DNA from: VRUE01 sp036265675
Lineage (GTDB): Bacteria > Actinomycetota > Thermoleophilia > Solirubrobacterales > 70-9
NCBI GenBank assembly: GCA_036265675.1
Contig: DATAOP010000047.1
Coordinates: 25,646 to 89,645 of the forward strand
Direction: 5' to 3'
Length of the DNA stretch: 64,000 bases
The position numbers and the translations under genes are program-made. Under the pieces are notes generated by a model. The model worked only from the letters and a program-made list of their open reading frames with translations. It ran no database searches and was not told where the DNA came from. Below, piece after piece: positions 1-7,809 of this stretch (the stretch's first letter is position 1; every line of letters starts with the position of its first letter).

Positions 1-65
1 AGGCCGCGGACGCCTACCTGCTCTACGACAACCGCGAAGCGCTGACGATCGTCCTCACGCCGTAG
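1..65 (+). CDS. 3' end of an unidentified gene
   Basis: The first 65 bases can be read as the last 20 codons of a plus-strand gene, ending in TAG at 63-65 (tail AYLLYDNREALTIVLTP). The frame is open to the window edge. The tail overlaps the end of the converging GST-like gene by a few bases, as is common here. Too little is present to name the product, and the reading could be chance. Confidence 0.35.
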   Translation, partial: AADAYLLYDNREALTIVLTP

Positions 66-837
66 CGACCGCCGGTGCGCCTCTGCGGTGGCGGCGGAAC
101 ATTTCCTCGACCCAGAGGAAGCCGGGCCGGTCCTTCAGCGGCCGGCGGAACTCCTCGAGCCCGGCCGCGACCCCGAGCTCGGTCGTCACCGGCCCCTGCT
201 CGGGGAGCACGATCGGGTAGAAGAGCGAGGCCGCGGTCAGGTCCGCAACCGAGAAGCGGTCGCCGGCCAGGTACTCGCCCCTACCCGCGTCGAGCTCGGC
301 CTCGAGCCGGTCGAAGGCGGCGAGAATCTTGCCACGGGCACGGTCGGCGGCTCCGGGATCGGCGGCTCCGAACCGGAGGTTGGTGAAGAAGCGGGCATAT
401 GAGGTGCTGAGCCCGGCGGCCCGTTGCAGCGGCGGGGGCGCGGTCTGTTCGACGATCCGCCGCAGGACATCGGGGTCGCGGCGGAGCTCGTGGAACGCCA
501 GTACCCGGGAGTGGGGCCCGAGCTCCTCGTCGAAGAAGTCCTCGAGCTCGAGCGCGCGCCGGCGCTGCTCCGCGTCCTCCGGGTAGAGCGCGGGCTCGGG
601 GCGGCGATGCTCGAGCTCGGCGATGATCGCGGTCGAGTCGCCGATGTTGCGACCTTCGGCGGTGAGGACGGGGAAAGTCACCTGAGAGCCGCGGGTCAGC
701 CACAGGGCGATCGCCATGTGGCTGCCCGGCGTAGGCGAGCGCCGCCGGTGGTCGATCTGCTTCCAGGCAAGGGCCCAGCGCGCCTTCTCGCTGTAGTGCG
801 AGACGGGGATCTGCCAGAGGGTCGGTCGTTCCGTCAT
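55..837 (-). CDS. glutathione S-transferase family protein
   Basis: 260-residue protein of the glutathione S-transferase/thioredoxin-fold superfamily. The N-terminal 80 residues look like the thioredoxin-like domain (LWQIPVSHYSEKARWALAWKQ, then VTFPVLTAEGRNIGDSTAIIAELE with the usual Pro and the D-S-T-A-I element that contacts glutathione). The rest is an all-helical C-terminal domain with the family element DRFSVADLTAASLF. Family members conjugate thiols to electrophiles or act as disulfide reductases; actinobacteria often lack glutathione, so the real thiol is unknown. The ATG at 837 was preferred over a TTG six bases upstream. It diverges from the pterin dehydratase gene with only 38 bp between starts. 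Confidence 0.8.
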   Translation of the reverse strand: MTERPTLWQIPVSHYSEKARWALAWKQIDHRRRSPTPGSHMAIALWLTRGSQVTFPVLTAEGRNIGDSTAIIAELEHRRPEPALYPEDAEQRRRALELEDFFDEELGPHSRVLAFHELRRDPDVLRRIVEQTAPPPLQRAAGLSTSYARFFTNLRFGAADPGAADRARGKILAAFDRLEAELDAGRGEYLAGDRFSVADLTAASLFYPIVLPEQGPVTTELGVAAGLEEFRRPLKDRPGFLWVEEMFRRHRRGAPAVATA

Positions 838-875
838 TGCCAATTCCCGGACTGCCTGCCAGCATAGTCCGGGAG

Positions 876-1151
876 ATGCCGTTGAACGACCAGGAGATCG
901 AGGCGAGGTTGAGCGAGCACCCCGGCTGGGAGCGGGACGGCCAGGCGATCACGAAATCGTTCAAGCGCGAGGACTTCGTCGGCTCGGTGAACTTCGTCAA
1001 CAGCATCGTCGAGCCGGCCGAGGGCATGAACCATCACCCTGACCTCGGGATCTCGTGGGACACGGTGACGGTCAGGCTCTCGACCCACTCCGAGGGTGGC
1101 GTCACCGCCAACGACTTCGAGCTGGCGGCGAAGATCGACGCCCTCAACTGA
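876..1151 (+). CDS. 4a-hydroxytetrahydrobiopterin (pterin-4a-carbinolamine) dehydratase
   Basis: 91-residue small protein of the PCD/DCoH family. It dehydrates the 4a-hydroxy-pterin formed by aromatic amino-acid hydroxylases and can also work in molybdopterin or folate metabolism. The diagnostic stretch is visible: EGMNHHPDLGISWDTVTV, with the two active-site histidines followed by Pro-Asp, then LSTHSEGGVTANDFELAAKID with the third conserved His. Length is typical (about 95-105). I chose ATG 876 because upstream in-frame codons overlap the divergent GST promoter. No hydroxylase gene is visible nearby, so its partner is unknown. Confidence 0.9.
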   Translation: MPLNDQEIEARLSEHPGWERDGQAITKSFKREDFVGSVNFVNSIVEPAEGMNHHPDLGISWDTVTVRLSTHSEGGVTANDFELAAKIDALN

Positions 1152-1172
1152 GCCGCGGCTTGCGCCGGTGCG

Positions 1173-1589
1173 GTGGCCGACGAGCTGAAGATCGAGGACG
1201 GGCTCGCGATTCCGCTCGCCGAGATCGAGCTGCGGGCGAGCCGCTCCTCGGGCCCCGGCGGGCAGCACGCGAACGTCACGGCCTCGCGGGTGGAAGCCGT
1301 CTTCGACGTCACCACCTCTCGCGCCCTCGACGAGGCGCAGCGCCAGAGGCTGCTCGACAGTGCCGGTCCGGTGATCAGCGCCGTCGCCCAGGAGGCCCGG
1401 GGCCAGGCGCGGAATCGGGAGCTGGCCCTGCAGCGCCTGGCGGCGAAGGTCGCGGCAGGCCTGCGGGTGCCGCGCCGGCGAAGGCCGACCCGTCCGCCGG
1501 CGGCCTCGCGCGAGCGGCGGCTCGAGCAGAAGCGGCGGGCCTCGGAACGGAAGGCGGGCCGGCGGCGGCCCTCCGGGAGCGGCGAGTGA
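1173..1589 (+). CDS. arfB: ArfB/YaeJ-type peptidyl-tRNA hydrolase (GGQ domain)
   Basis: 138-residue protein with the class I release factor catalytic domain only. The motif SRSSGPGGQHANVTASRVEAVFDV (near residues 23-46) contains the GGQ tripeptide that hydrolyses peptidyl-tRNA. The C terminus is a basic tail (RRRRPTRPPAASRERRLEQKRRASERK) as in ArfB, which inserts into the empty mRNA channel of stalled ribosomes. The codon-recognition domain of RF1/RF2 is absent, which supports ribosome rescue as its job. It starts with GTG 21 bases after the pterin dehydratase stop, so the two may be cotranscribed. Confidence 0.88.
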   Translation: MADELKIEDGLAIPLAEIELRASRSSGPGGQHANVTASRVEAVFDVTTSRALDEAQRQRLLDSAGPVISAVAQEARGQARNRELALQRLAAKVAAGLRVPRRRRPTRPPAASRERRLEQKRRASERKAGRRRPSGSGE

Positions 1590-1623
1590 CGCAGACGCTT
1601 CCTGCCTGGCAGACTCGAGGCGG

Positions 1624-1971
1624 ATGGCCAGAGGTAGGAAGAGGCGCCCGAAGCAGAAGGTCGCGACCGTCGAGTACCGCGACGAGGAGGGCAACACCCT
1701 CGTCCTGCGGCAGTCGCTGAGTGCGCTGACGATCAGGAAAATCGGCCTCGGGCCGTCCAGCTCGGCCGCCTCGGTCGACGACGCATGGCGACGGCGCTCC
1801 GAGCTCCTGTTCGAGCGTCTGGCGGTCAGCTGGGAGATCGCCGGTCTGCCGATGACCGACCAGAAGATGCTGCTCGGCCGGTATCGGATGGCCGACTCGG
1901 CGACCCAGCGCTGGGTGCGAGAAACGATCGCGCACCACGTCGAGCGCCATATCCCGGAGCTCGCCGGCTAG
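1624..1971 (+). CDS. hypothetical basic protein
   Basis: 115-residue protein of unknown function. It has a very basic N terminus (MARGRKRRPKQK), a short beta-like segment (VATVEYRDEEGNTLVLRQSLS) and a helical C-terminal half (SELLFERLAVSWEIAGLPMTDQKMLLGRYRMADSATQRWVRETIAHHVERH). There are no signal peptide, membrane segments or cysteine motifs. The clean spacing from both neighbours, the start ATG and the coding bias favour a real gene. I cannot place it in a family. Confidence 0.65.
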   Translation: MARGRKRRPKQKVATVEYRDEEGNTLVLRQSLSALTIRKIGLGPSSSAASVDDAWRRRSELLFERLAVSWEIAGLPMTDQKMLLGRYRMADSATQRWVRETIAHHVERHIPELAG

Positions 1972-2035
1972 AACCGGGGATTGGCAGGTCGCCCATCCAG
2001 GTTAGGGTGGAGGGGACGACAGAAAGGAGCCCCCG

Positions 2036-2416
2036 ATGTTCACCGATTCAGAGGCGACGAACAGCTTCGCCGTCGACGATCTCGAGAAGGCGAAGGAGTT
2101 CTACGGCGAGACGCTGGGCATCAGGGCCGAGGTCCTTGACGAGGCGAATGGCCTTCTCTCCCTCAAGCACGGGGGAGGTGGAGACACCCTGATCTACCTC
2201 AAACCGGACTTCGTGCCGGCGACCTACACGGTGCTGGGCTTCACCGTCGACGACGTCGATAAGGCGGTCGACGCGCTGACCGAGCGCGGCGTCGAGGTCG
2301 AGCGCTACGAGGGATTCGACCAGGACGAGAAGGGGATCGCGCGCGGCAACGGCCCCGACATCGCCTGGTTCAAGGACCCGGCCGGGAACATCCTCTCGGT
2401 GCTGTCGGCCCCGTAG
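2036..2416 (+). CDS. VOC (glyoxalase/bleomycin resistance) superfamily protein
   Basis: 126-residue single-module vicinal-oxygen-chelate protein. Two beta-alpha-beta-beta-beta halves can be seen: residues 1-55 (NSFAVDDLEKAKEFYGETLGI...GLLSLKHGGGGDTLIYL) and 60-126 (TVLGFTVDDVDKAVDALTERGVEVER...AWFKDPAGNILSVL). The ending F-K-D-P-x-G-N is diagnostic for the superfamily. Family members are metal-dependent lyases, dioxygenases or drug-binding proteins; the substrate cannot be told. It has its own Shine-Dalgarno (GAAAGGAG) and lies 15 bases before gadB, so cotranscription is likely. Confidence 0.88.
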   Translation: MFTDSEATNSFAVDDLEKAKEFYGETLGIRAEVLDEANGLLSLKHGGGGDTLIYLKPDFVPATYTVLGFTVDDVDKAVDALTERGVEVERYEGFDQDEKGIARGNGPDIAWFKDPAGNILSVLSAP

Positions 2417-2431
2417 TAGTCTCGACGCCCG

Positions 2432-3811
2432 GTGCGACCGGGAGACAACAAGCCGACCGAGGGCGAGGCCTTCTACGGCGCCCGGTGGCTGACCGAAGAC
2501 GCCCCCGACAAGGAGTTTCCGGCCGGTTGGATGTCGGCGCTGGACGCGAAACGCCTCGTCGCCGAGGAACTCGCGGTCGAGGGTGACCCGGCCCGCAACC
2601 TGGCCACCTTCGTCACCACCTGGATGGAGCCCGAGGCCCGGGAGCTGATTGCCGGCAACCTCCACCGCAACTTCATCGACCACGCCGAGTACCCGATCTC
2701 GGCCGAGATCGAGCAGCGCTGCGTGCGGATGCTCGCCGACCTCTTCAACGCCCCCGGGGAGACGACCGGCTGCCGGACCCAGGGCTCCTCCGAGGCGATC
2801 ATGCTCGGCGCCCTCTCGCTGAAGTGGAAGTGGCGCCAGCGCCGCGAGGCCGCCGGCAAGGGGACCGACTCCCCGAACCTCGTGTTCGGCGGCGACGTCC
2901 ACGTGGTCTGGGAGAAGTTCTGCCGCTACTTCGACGTCGAGCCGCGGATCGTGCCTTTGCAGGAGGGCAAGTACACGATCGGCCCCGAGGACGTGGAGCC
3001 CCATGTCGACGAGAACACGATCGGCGTCGCCGCGGTCCTCGGCACGACCTTCACCGGCCACCGCGACGACATCGTCGGAATCAACGACCTGCTGATCAGG
3101 CTGCGGGACGAAAAGGGCCTCGACGTGCCGTTGCACGTCGACGCCGCCAGCGGCGGCTTCGTCTGGCCCTTCATCTACCCGGACTCGAAATGGGACTTCC
3201 GGCTCGAGCAGGTCCGCTCGATCAACGTCTCCGGCCACAAGTTCGGCCTCGTCTACCCCGGGATCGGGTGGCTTATCTTCCGCGAGAAGGACGACCTCGC
3301 GCAGGACCTCGTCTTCGAGGAGAACTATCTCGGGAAGACCGACGCGACGTTCACCCTCAACTTCTCGACCGGATCGGCGATGGTGCTCGCCCAGTACTAC
3401 AACTTCGTCCGGCTCGGGCGCGAGGGATACACGTACGTGATCGGGATCATGGAACAGAACGCCCGCAACCTCGCCGAGCAGCTCCAGGCCCAGGGCGACT
3501 TCGAACTGATCGACCCGGATGAGGAGCAGCTGCCGCTGGTCGCCTTCCGGCTCGCCGGCGACAAGCCCTACGACGAGTTCGACGTCGCCTGGCAGCTCTC
3601 GGCCGAGCGCGGCTGGATGGTGCCCGCCTACACGCTGCCGCCGAACGCCCAGGACGTGAAGGTTCTGCGCGCCCTGGTCAAGGAGACGCTGAGCCGGGCG
3701 CAGGTCGACCGCCTCGCCTCCGATATCGCCGAAGCCTGCGCCAAGCTCGAGAAGAAGGGCGGCCTGATGGAGGCCGAGCGGCGCCAGGTCAAGACCGGCA
3801 CCGGCTACTGA
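2432..3811 (+). CDS. gadB: glutamate decarboxylase (PLP enzyme)
   Basis: 459-residue group II PLP decarboxylase converting glutamate to GABA and CO2, consuming a proton. Length matches bacterial GadB (about 460). Visible motifs: TTWMEPEARELIAGNLHRNFIDHAEYP near the N terminus, TQGSSEAIMLGALSLKWKWR, HVDAASGGFVWPF (PLP-ring Asp) and SINVSGHKFGLVYPG, in which the Lys near residue 270 forms the Schiff base. GTG start 15 bases after the VOC gene. No GadC-type antiporter gene is nearby, so a classical acid-resistance cassette is not evident; GABA-shunt metabolism is equally possible. Confidence 0.95.
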   Translation: MRPGDNKPTEGEAFYGARWLTEDAPDKEFPAGWMSALDAKRLVAEELAVEGDPARNLATFVTTWMEPEARELIAGNLHRNFIDHAEYPISAEIEQRCVRMLADLFNAPGETTGCRTQGSSEAIMLGALSLKWKWRQRREAAGKGTDSPNLVFGGDVHVVWEKFCRYFDVEPRIVPLQEGKYTIGPEDVEPHVDENTIGVAAVLGTTFTGHRDDIVGINDLLIRLRDEKGLDVPLHVDAASGGFVWPFIYPDSKWDFRLEQVRSINVSGHKFGLVYPGIGWLIFREKDDLAQDLVFEENYLGKTDATFTLNFSTGSAMVLAQYYNFVRLGREGYTYVIGIMEQNARNLAEQLQAQGDFELIDPDEEQLPLVAFRLAGDKPYDEFDVAWQLSAERGWMVPAYTLPPNAQDVKVLRALVKETLSRAQVDRLASDIAEACAKLEKKGGLMEAERRQVKTGTGY

Positions 3812-3815
3812 AGCC

Positions 3816-4277
3816 GTGGAGGACGTCGTCCTCTACCTCCACCTGCTCGGCGTCCTGACGTTCGTCGCCGGGATCGCCGTCGCCGGCGTTCCGTTCGAGG
3901 CGGCGCGGCGCAGCGAGGATCCGGCCGAGATCGCGCTGCTGCTCGGGCTCACCCGCTACGGCGTCGCCCTCGTCGGCCTCGGTGGGCTGCTGCTCCTGGT
4001 CTGCGGGCTCTGGCTGGTCGAACTGGCCGACGTCGGCTTCGGCGCCGGCTGGGTCCTGGCGGCGATCTCGCTGTTCCTCGTCGCTGTCGCGCTCGGCGGC
4101 CTCGGTGGGCAGACCCCGAAGCGGGCGCGCGAACTCGCGACGGGGCTCGCGGAGCGGGGCGAGGCGGCGGGCCCCCAGCTCCGCGCCCTGCTCGACGACC
4201 CCCGCTCGAGGGCTGCGAATTACGCGTCCTCGGCGCTGATCCTGGTCGTGCTCGCGCTGATGGTCTTCAAGCCATAA
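3816..4277 (+). CDS. DUF2269-like integral membrane protein
   Basis: 153-residue membrane protein with about four predicted helices: VLYLHLLGVLTFVAGIAVAGV, YGVALVGLGGLLLLVCGLWLV, WVLAAISLFLVAVALGGL and a C-terminal YASSALILVVLALMVF. The first helix with the conserved LHLLGV pattern resembles DUF2269/DUF2214-type small membrane proteins of unknown function. It follows gadB by 4 bases with a GTG start, suggesting one transcript. A role in transporting or sensing GABA or glutamate is speculation. Confidence 0.7.
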   Translation: MEDVVLYLHLLGVLTFVAGIAVAGVPFEAARRSEDPAEIALLLGLTRYGVALVGLGGLLLLVCGLWLVELADVGFGAGWVLAAISLFLVAVALGGLGGQTPKRARELATGLAERGEAAGPQLRALLDDPRSRAANYASSALILVVLALMVFKP

Positions 4278-4284
4278 TGGAACG

Positions 4285-5055
4285 ATGAAGCGCAGGATCG
4301 TGATCACGACGATGGTGGCGCTGCTCTGCATGGGCGGGGTGGCGGGGGCCCTGAAGATCAGGGCGGGGAACCTGATCCTCAACGCCGACGGCGGCTTCTC
4401 GCCGAAGGCGCTTCCCGCTCATCACGACGCCCCGATAACCATCCACGGTGGTGGAAAGCTGTCGACCGTCACCGGGGACCTGCCGCCGATCGTCGAAAAC
4501 CTGGTGGTCGAATTCGATCGCCACGGGCACCTCGAGACGAAGGGCCTGCCGGTCTGCAGCCAGGGCAGGCTCGAGGCCACCACGACTCCGCAGGCGCGCA
4601 GGAACTGTCCGGGATCGATCGTCGGCAAGGGCGAGGGGAGCGCGATCGTCGCCTTCCCCGAACAGAGGCCGTTCAAGGTCTCGTCCCCGATCACGATCTT
4701 CAACGGCCCGCGCAGGCACGGCAATCCGACCGTCTACGGGCACGCATACACCACCGTCCCGGTGCCGACGACCTTCGTCGTCCCGGTCGAGATCGAAAAA
4801 ATTCACAAGGGCGTCTACGGCTACCGCACCAAAGCCCGGATCCCGAAAATCGCCGGCGGGGCCGGTCACCCGGTCTCGGGCTCGCTGAAGATCGGCCGCA
4901 AGTGGACCTTCAAGGGCGTCCATCACAGCTACGTCAATGCGCGCTGCGAAACCCACCACCTGCAGGCCCGCGCCGAAGTCACCTTCAAGAACGAAGGAGC
5001 GGGCAAGACCTTCCTCAGGGGCACCTTCGTGCGCCCCTGCACCGTGCGGCGCTAG
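4285..5055 (+). CDS. secreted protein of unknown function
   Basis: 256-residue exported protein. It has a signal peptide (MKRRIVITTMVALLCMGGVAGALKI, likely cleaved near residue 20) and a beta-rich body. The body begins IRAGNLILNADGGFSPKALPAHHDAPITIHGGGKLST and contains four well-spaced cysteines (VCSQG, NCPGS, ARCET, RPCTV), probably forming two disulfides outside the cell. It resembles secreted proteins that are frequent in Thermoleophilia genomes and have no known role. It starts 7 bases after the DUF2269-like gene and may share its transcript. Confidence 0.75.
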   Translation: MKRRIVITTMVALLCMGGVAGALKIRAGNLILNADGGFSPKALPAHHDAPITIHGGGKLSTVTGDLPPIVENLVVEFDRHGHLETKGLPVCSQGRLEATTTPQARRNCPGSIVGKGEGSAIVAFPEQRPFKVSSPITIFNGPRRHGNPTVYGHAYTTVPVPTTFVVPVEIEKIHKGVYGYRTKARIPKIAGGAGHPVSGSLKIGRKWTFKGVHHSYVNARCETHHLQARAEVTFKNEGAGKTFLRGTFVRPCTVRR

Positions 5056-5068
5056 TCGGCGGACGGGC

Positions 5069-5333
5069 TCAGGATTCGGCGCGGAAGCTGATTCCGTTGA
5101 GGCTCGGAACGCAGCCGAGCACTTCGCAAACCGGCTTCACCTCTCCGCTCGGATAGACACCGAGCTCGGGCGACGGCTGCGGCCCGGTCATCGGGAAGTA
5201 CTCAACCTGAAGTGGGCGAAATCCCGCCGGCAGCATGAAGGCGGTCGTCGCGTCGTTGGATCGCCACCGTTGCGGTTCCGCTTCCGATGGCAATTGTCGC
5301 CATCACGTTGGCGTAGGTGAGTGTCGAGCGCAT
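5069..5333 (-). pseudogene. frameshifted secreted-protein gene remnant
   Basis: Reading the minus strand from ATG 5333, just after a good GGGGGAGG ribosome site, gives MRSTLTYANVMATIAIGSGT. This is the leader of a large Thermoleophilia secreted-protein family, where one expects roughly MATIAVFVALGG. The hydrophobic core is missing and that frame runs into a charged sequence and stops near 5202. A second frame over 5069-5293 continues with protein-like sequence (AGFRPLQVEYFPMTGPQPSP, then PSLNGISFRAES) to a TGA. The simplest view is a gene with an internal deletion and frameshift. A sequencing error is the alternative. This remnant fills most of the 369-base gap 5056-5424; the rest holds nothing recognisable. 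Confidence 0.55.
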
Positions 5334-5424
5334 CTGGCCTCCCCCTGATTTCGGGCGGACTCTAGGACCTGCTTCTGCCAGCGGCTCTTCCCAGGACCGC
5401 GAAGGACGCATATGATCGAACGCG

Positions 5425-5994
5425 ATGCGTGAGCCCAGCTGGAAGGAAATGCTGATCGAAGGCTGGGCGTTCATCGTCATAGGGGCCATCTGCTTCGTCG
5501 GAGGCTTGGTAGCCGGCGGTCTCCTTGGCTCGACGAAGACGGAAACCGTCACCGTGGCTGCGAGCTCAAACCCACTCGAATCTGAAGCGGGCGAAGCTGA
5601 AGAAGCGGAAGAAGCTGAAGAAGGGAGCGGCGCTGCGGCGACCGGGGGGAGCGCCTCCAACGAACCAGGCGCTCAGGTCTTCGCAGGCAACGGCTGCGGC
5701 AGCTGTCATACCTTCAAGGCAGCCAACTCGACTGGAACGACGGGCCCCAACCTGAACGAATACCTGGCCCCAGACGACGACCAGGCCGGGATCGAAGAAA
5801 TGATCGTCGACCCCAACTCCGAGATCGCCGAAGGCTACTCGGCCAACGTGATGCCGACGGCCTACGGCCAGAGCATCTCCAAGGGTGAAATCGAACAGCT
5901 GGCACAGTTCCTGGTCAACAACTCGCCCGCGGGTGGCGGGCAGCCGGAGGGTCCCGGCGGCGAGGAACACGACGTCGGCGGCCCCACCAACTGA
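5425..5994 (+). CDS. membrane-anchored cytochrome c
   Basis: 189-residue protein with one N-terminal membrane helix (residues 13-35, WAFIVIGAICFVGGLVAGGLLG). A flexible acidic linker follows (EAGEAEEAEEAEEGSG), then a class I cytochrome c domain from about residue 80. The haem-attachment motif is CGSCH (C91, C94, H95). The likely axial methionine is M143 in SANVMPTAYGQSIS. The C-terminal helix EIEQLAQFLVNN closes the fold and a Gly/Pro-rich tail follows. It probably shuttles electrons outside the membrane. It stands alone with its own start, about 2.7 kb from the redox island, so a shared role there is only inference. Confidence 0.92.
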   Translation: MREPSWKEMLIEGWAFIVIGAICFVGGLVAGGLLGSTKTETVTVAASSNPLESEAGEAEEAEEAEEGSGAAATGGSASNEPGAQVFAGNGCGSCHTFKAANSTGTTGPNLNEYLAPDDDQAGIEEMIVDPNSEIAEGYSANVMPTAYGQSISKGEIEQLAQFLVNNSPAGGGQPEGPGGEEHDVGGPTN

Positions 5995-6012
5995 GCAGTT
6001 CAGCGACCACCC

Positions 6013-6384
6013 TCAGTCGTCCGGACCACCTCCGCCCCTCTCTCCGTCCCCACCGGTGGAGCCGCCCGAATCGTCGGCGTGCATGGGCGGGATCGGTTCG
6101 GCCACCGGGGGTACGACCGGTGGAGCGGGTTCGGGCTGCGTTCGGGTAGGGGACCCGTTCGGGTGCTTCGGAGTTGAATGGCTCCTCGGTGTCGGTTGCG
6201 CCGGGGTCCTCCGCTCCTTGGTCCTGGGGGCGAGCGCGTCGCCGGCTGAGATCGGTTCCGAGGCCAGGCCGATCTGCTGGCTCGCGACCCTGCTCGCCGC
6301 GATCGAGATCGCAGCCGCGATCAGCATTCCGAGGAGCGCCAGCCCGAGCCAGCGAGCCGCAGGGGGGAACCGCATCCGTGTCAT
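6013..6384 (-). CDS. Pro/Gly-rich single-pass membrane protein
   Basis: 123-residue protein with an N-in/C-out anchor (RWLGLALLGMLIAAAISIAASRVAS, residues 11-35) and an extracytoplasmic low-complexity tail rich in Pro, Thr and charged residues (QPTPRSHSTPKHPNGSPTRTQPEPAPPVVPP...GGSTGGDGERGGGGPDD). It lies 40 bases downstream of the sensor kinase on the same strand, so it may be the last gene of that two-component operon. It has no recognisable domain. Its build resembles the small anchored protein at 9306-9608, but it lacks the terminal TTGAS. Confidence 0.65.
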   Translation of the reverse strand: MTRMRFPPAARWLGLALLGMLIAAAISIAASRVASQQIGLASEPISAGDALAPRTKERRTPAQPTPRSHSTPKHPNGSPTRTQPEPAPPVVPPVAEPIPPMHADDSGGSTGGDGERGGGGPDD

Positions 6385-6424
6385 GGGTCAAGCCTAGGTG
6401 GGGGCCGGTAAAGGTCAGGCAAAG

Positions 6425-7744
6425 TCACCGAACGCTCTCCCGATCCGGCGCCACCGGGAGCTCGATCACCGCCCGCGTGCCGCCGCCCTCGCGGGCCGAG
6501 AGAGTCACCTCGCCTCCCCACTGCCGAACGAGCTCGCGCGCAATCGGAAGGCCCAGCCCGGTGCCGCTCGGGCCGCTGCGCCCGGCGCTGCCACGGCTGA
6601 AGCGATCGAAGACCGCCTCCTCCTCGCCGGGCTCGAGTCCGGGCCCCCGATCGAGGATCTCGAGCCGGCCGGGGCCGGCGTCGATCACAACCGCGTTCCC
6701 CCGCGGCGAGTAGCGGATCGCGTTCTCGAGCAGCGCATCGATCGAGCGGTCGAGGTCGTGGGTCGCGCACCAGGCGCGTGCGTCGCCGCCGCCTCTGGTC
6801 TCGAGCTCGATCGAGCGCTCCGCGGCCGAGCCCCGCAGGCGCTCTGCCGCCCGCGTTGCCGCGACGCCGAGGTCGACCGACTCCGCCGCCAGCTCATGCT
6901 CCCCAGCCCTACTCAGGATCAGCAGCTCATCGACGATCAGGGAGAGCCGGTCGATCTCCGCCAAAGCCGCGTCGACCTCGCCTGCGGCCGGATCTCTGCC
7001 ACGAATTCGGTCGGCGAGTGCCTCCAGGCGAAGCCGCAGTCCGGTGAGGGGCGTGCGGAGCTGATGGGAAGCGTCGGCGACGAAGTCCCGCTGGGCACGC
7101 AGCAGGCGCCTGATCCGTTCGGTCATCTCATTGAAGGCGCGGGAGAGGCTGCGCTGCTCGGCGCTGCCTTCGACCACGACCGTCGAGTCGAGATCACCTG
7201 TCGCGACCCGCCTTGCCGCGCGATCGAGGCGGCGGATCGGCCGGGCGATCTGCTGGGCGACGACCGCCGCCGCCGCGATCCCGAGGAGGAGTACCACTCC
7301 GGCCAGTGCCGCCAGGTCGAGGATCGAGGTCCGGACCGCCCGGTTAACTGCGGCGACGCTCTGGGTCACGCGCGCGGCCCCGGATACCCGGCCATGACTC
7401 AGCACCGGCTGGGAGGTGGCGAGGATGTCGGCGCCGAGTGTTTCGCTGTGGCGGGTGATCTGCTCTCCGTGGCCGCTGAGGGCAGCCTGGATCTCCGGCC
7501 TATCGGCGTAGTCGCGGCCGGCAGGGGCGCCGCCCGAGTCGGCGAGAAGCCGGCCGCCACCGTCGACGACGATCACCCGGCCGCGGACGCTGGCGGCTGA
7601 GACCCGAACGAGACGGCGGAGGGCGGGCCGCTGCGAGGGTGCGAGCAGCTCCGAAGCGGAGGCTGCAACGAGGTCTACCTGGCTTCGAGCCTGCCCCTTC
7701 ACCTCGGAGTCGACACGGTCGCGGAGGCTCACGGCCAGCGGCAC
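6425..7744 (-). CDS. sensor histidine kinase (HAMP, HisKA, HATPase)
   Basis: Membrane histidine kinase. From GTG 7744 it has 439 residues: an extracytoplasmic sensor part (about 1-135), a membrane helix (SILDLAALAGVVLLLGIAAAAVVA), a HAMP linker, and the HisKA box FVADASHQLRTPLTGLRLRLEAL with the phospho-acceptor His. The ATPase domain shows N (LLENAIRYSPRG), G1 (DRGPGL) and G2 (GTGLGLPIARELV). The expected first membrane helix is encoded just upstream of 7744 (VTLLLALAYVLLLALIALG, codons 7801-7745) in the same open frame, but no ATG/GTG/TTG precedes it. The true start is therefore probably unusual (GTA 7813 or CTG 7792). It follows the response regulator, overlapping or abutting its stop. Confidence 0.9.
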   Translation of the reverse strand: MPLAVSLRDRVDSEVKGQARSQVDLVAASASELLAPSQRPALRRLVRVSAASVRGRVIVVDGGGRLLADSGGAPAGRDYADRPEIQAALSGHGEQITRHSETLGADILATSQPVLSHGRVSGAARVTQSVAAVNRAVRTSILDLAALAGVVLLLGIAAAAVVAQQIARPIRRLDRAARRVATGDLDSTVVVEGSAEQRSLSRAFNEMTERIRRLLRAQRDFVADASHQLRTPLTGLRLRLEALADRIRGRDPAAGEVDAALAEIDRLSLIVDELLILSRAGEHELAAESVDLGVAATRAAERLRGSAAERSIELETRGGGDARAWCATHDLDRSIDALLENAIRYSPRGNAVVIDAGPGRLEILDRGPGLEPGEEEAVFDRFSRGSAGRSGPSGTGLGLPIARELVRQWGGEVTLSAREGGGTRAVIELPVAPDRESVR

Positions 7745-7809
7745 GCCGAGCGCGATCAGCGCCAGCAGCAGGACGTAGGCCAGCGCCAGCAGAAGGGTGA
7801 CCCGGAGGC

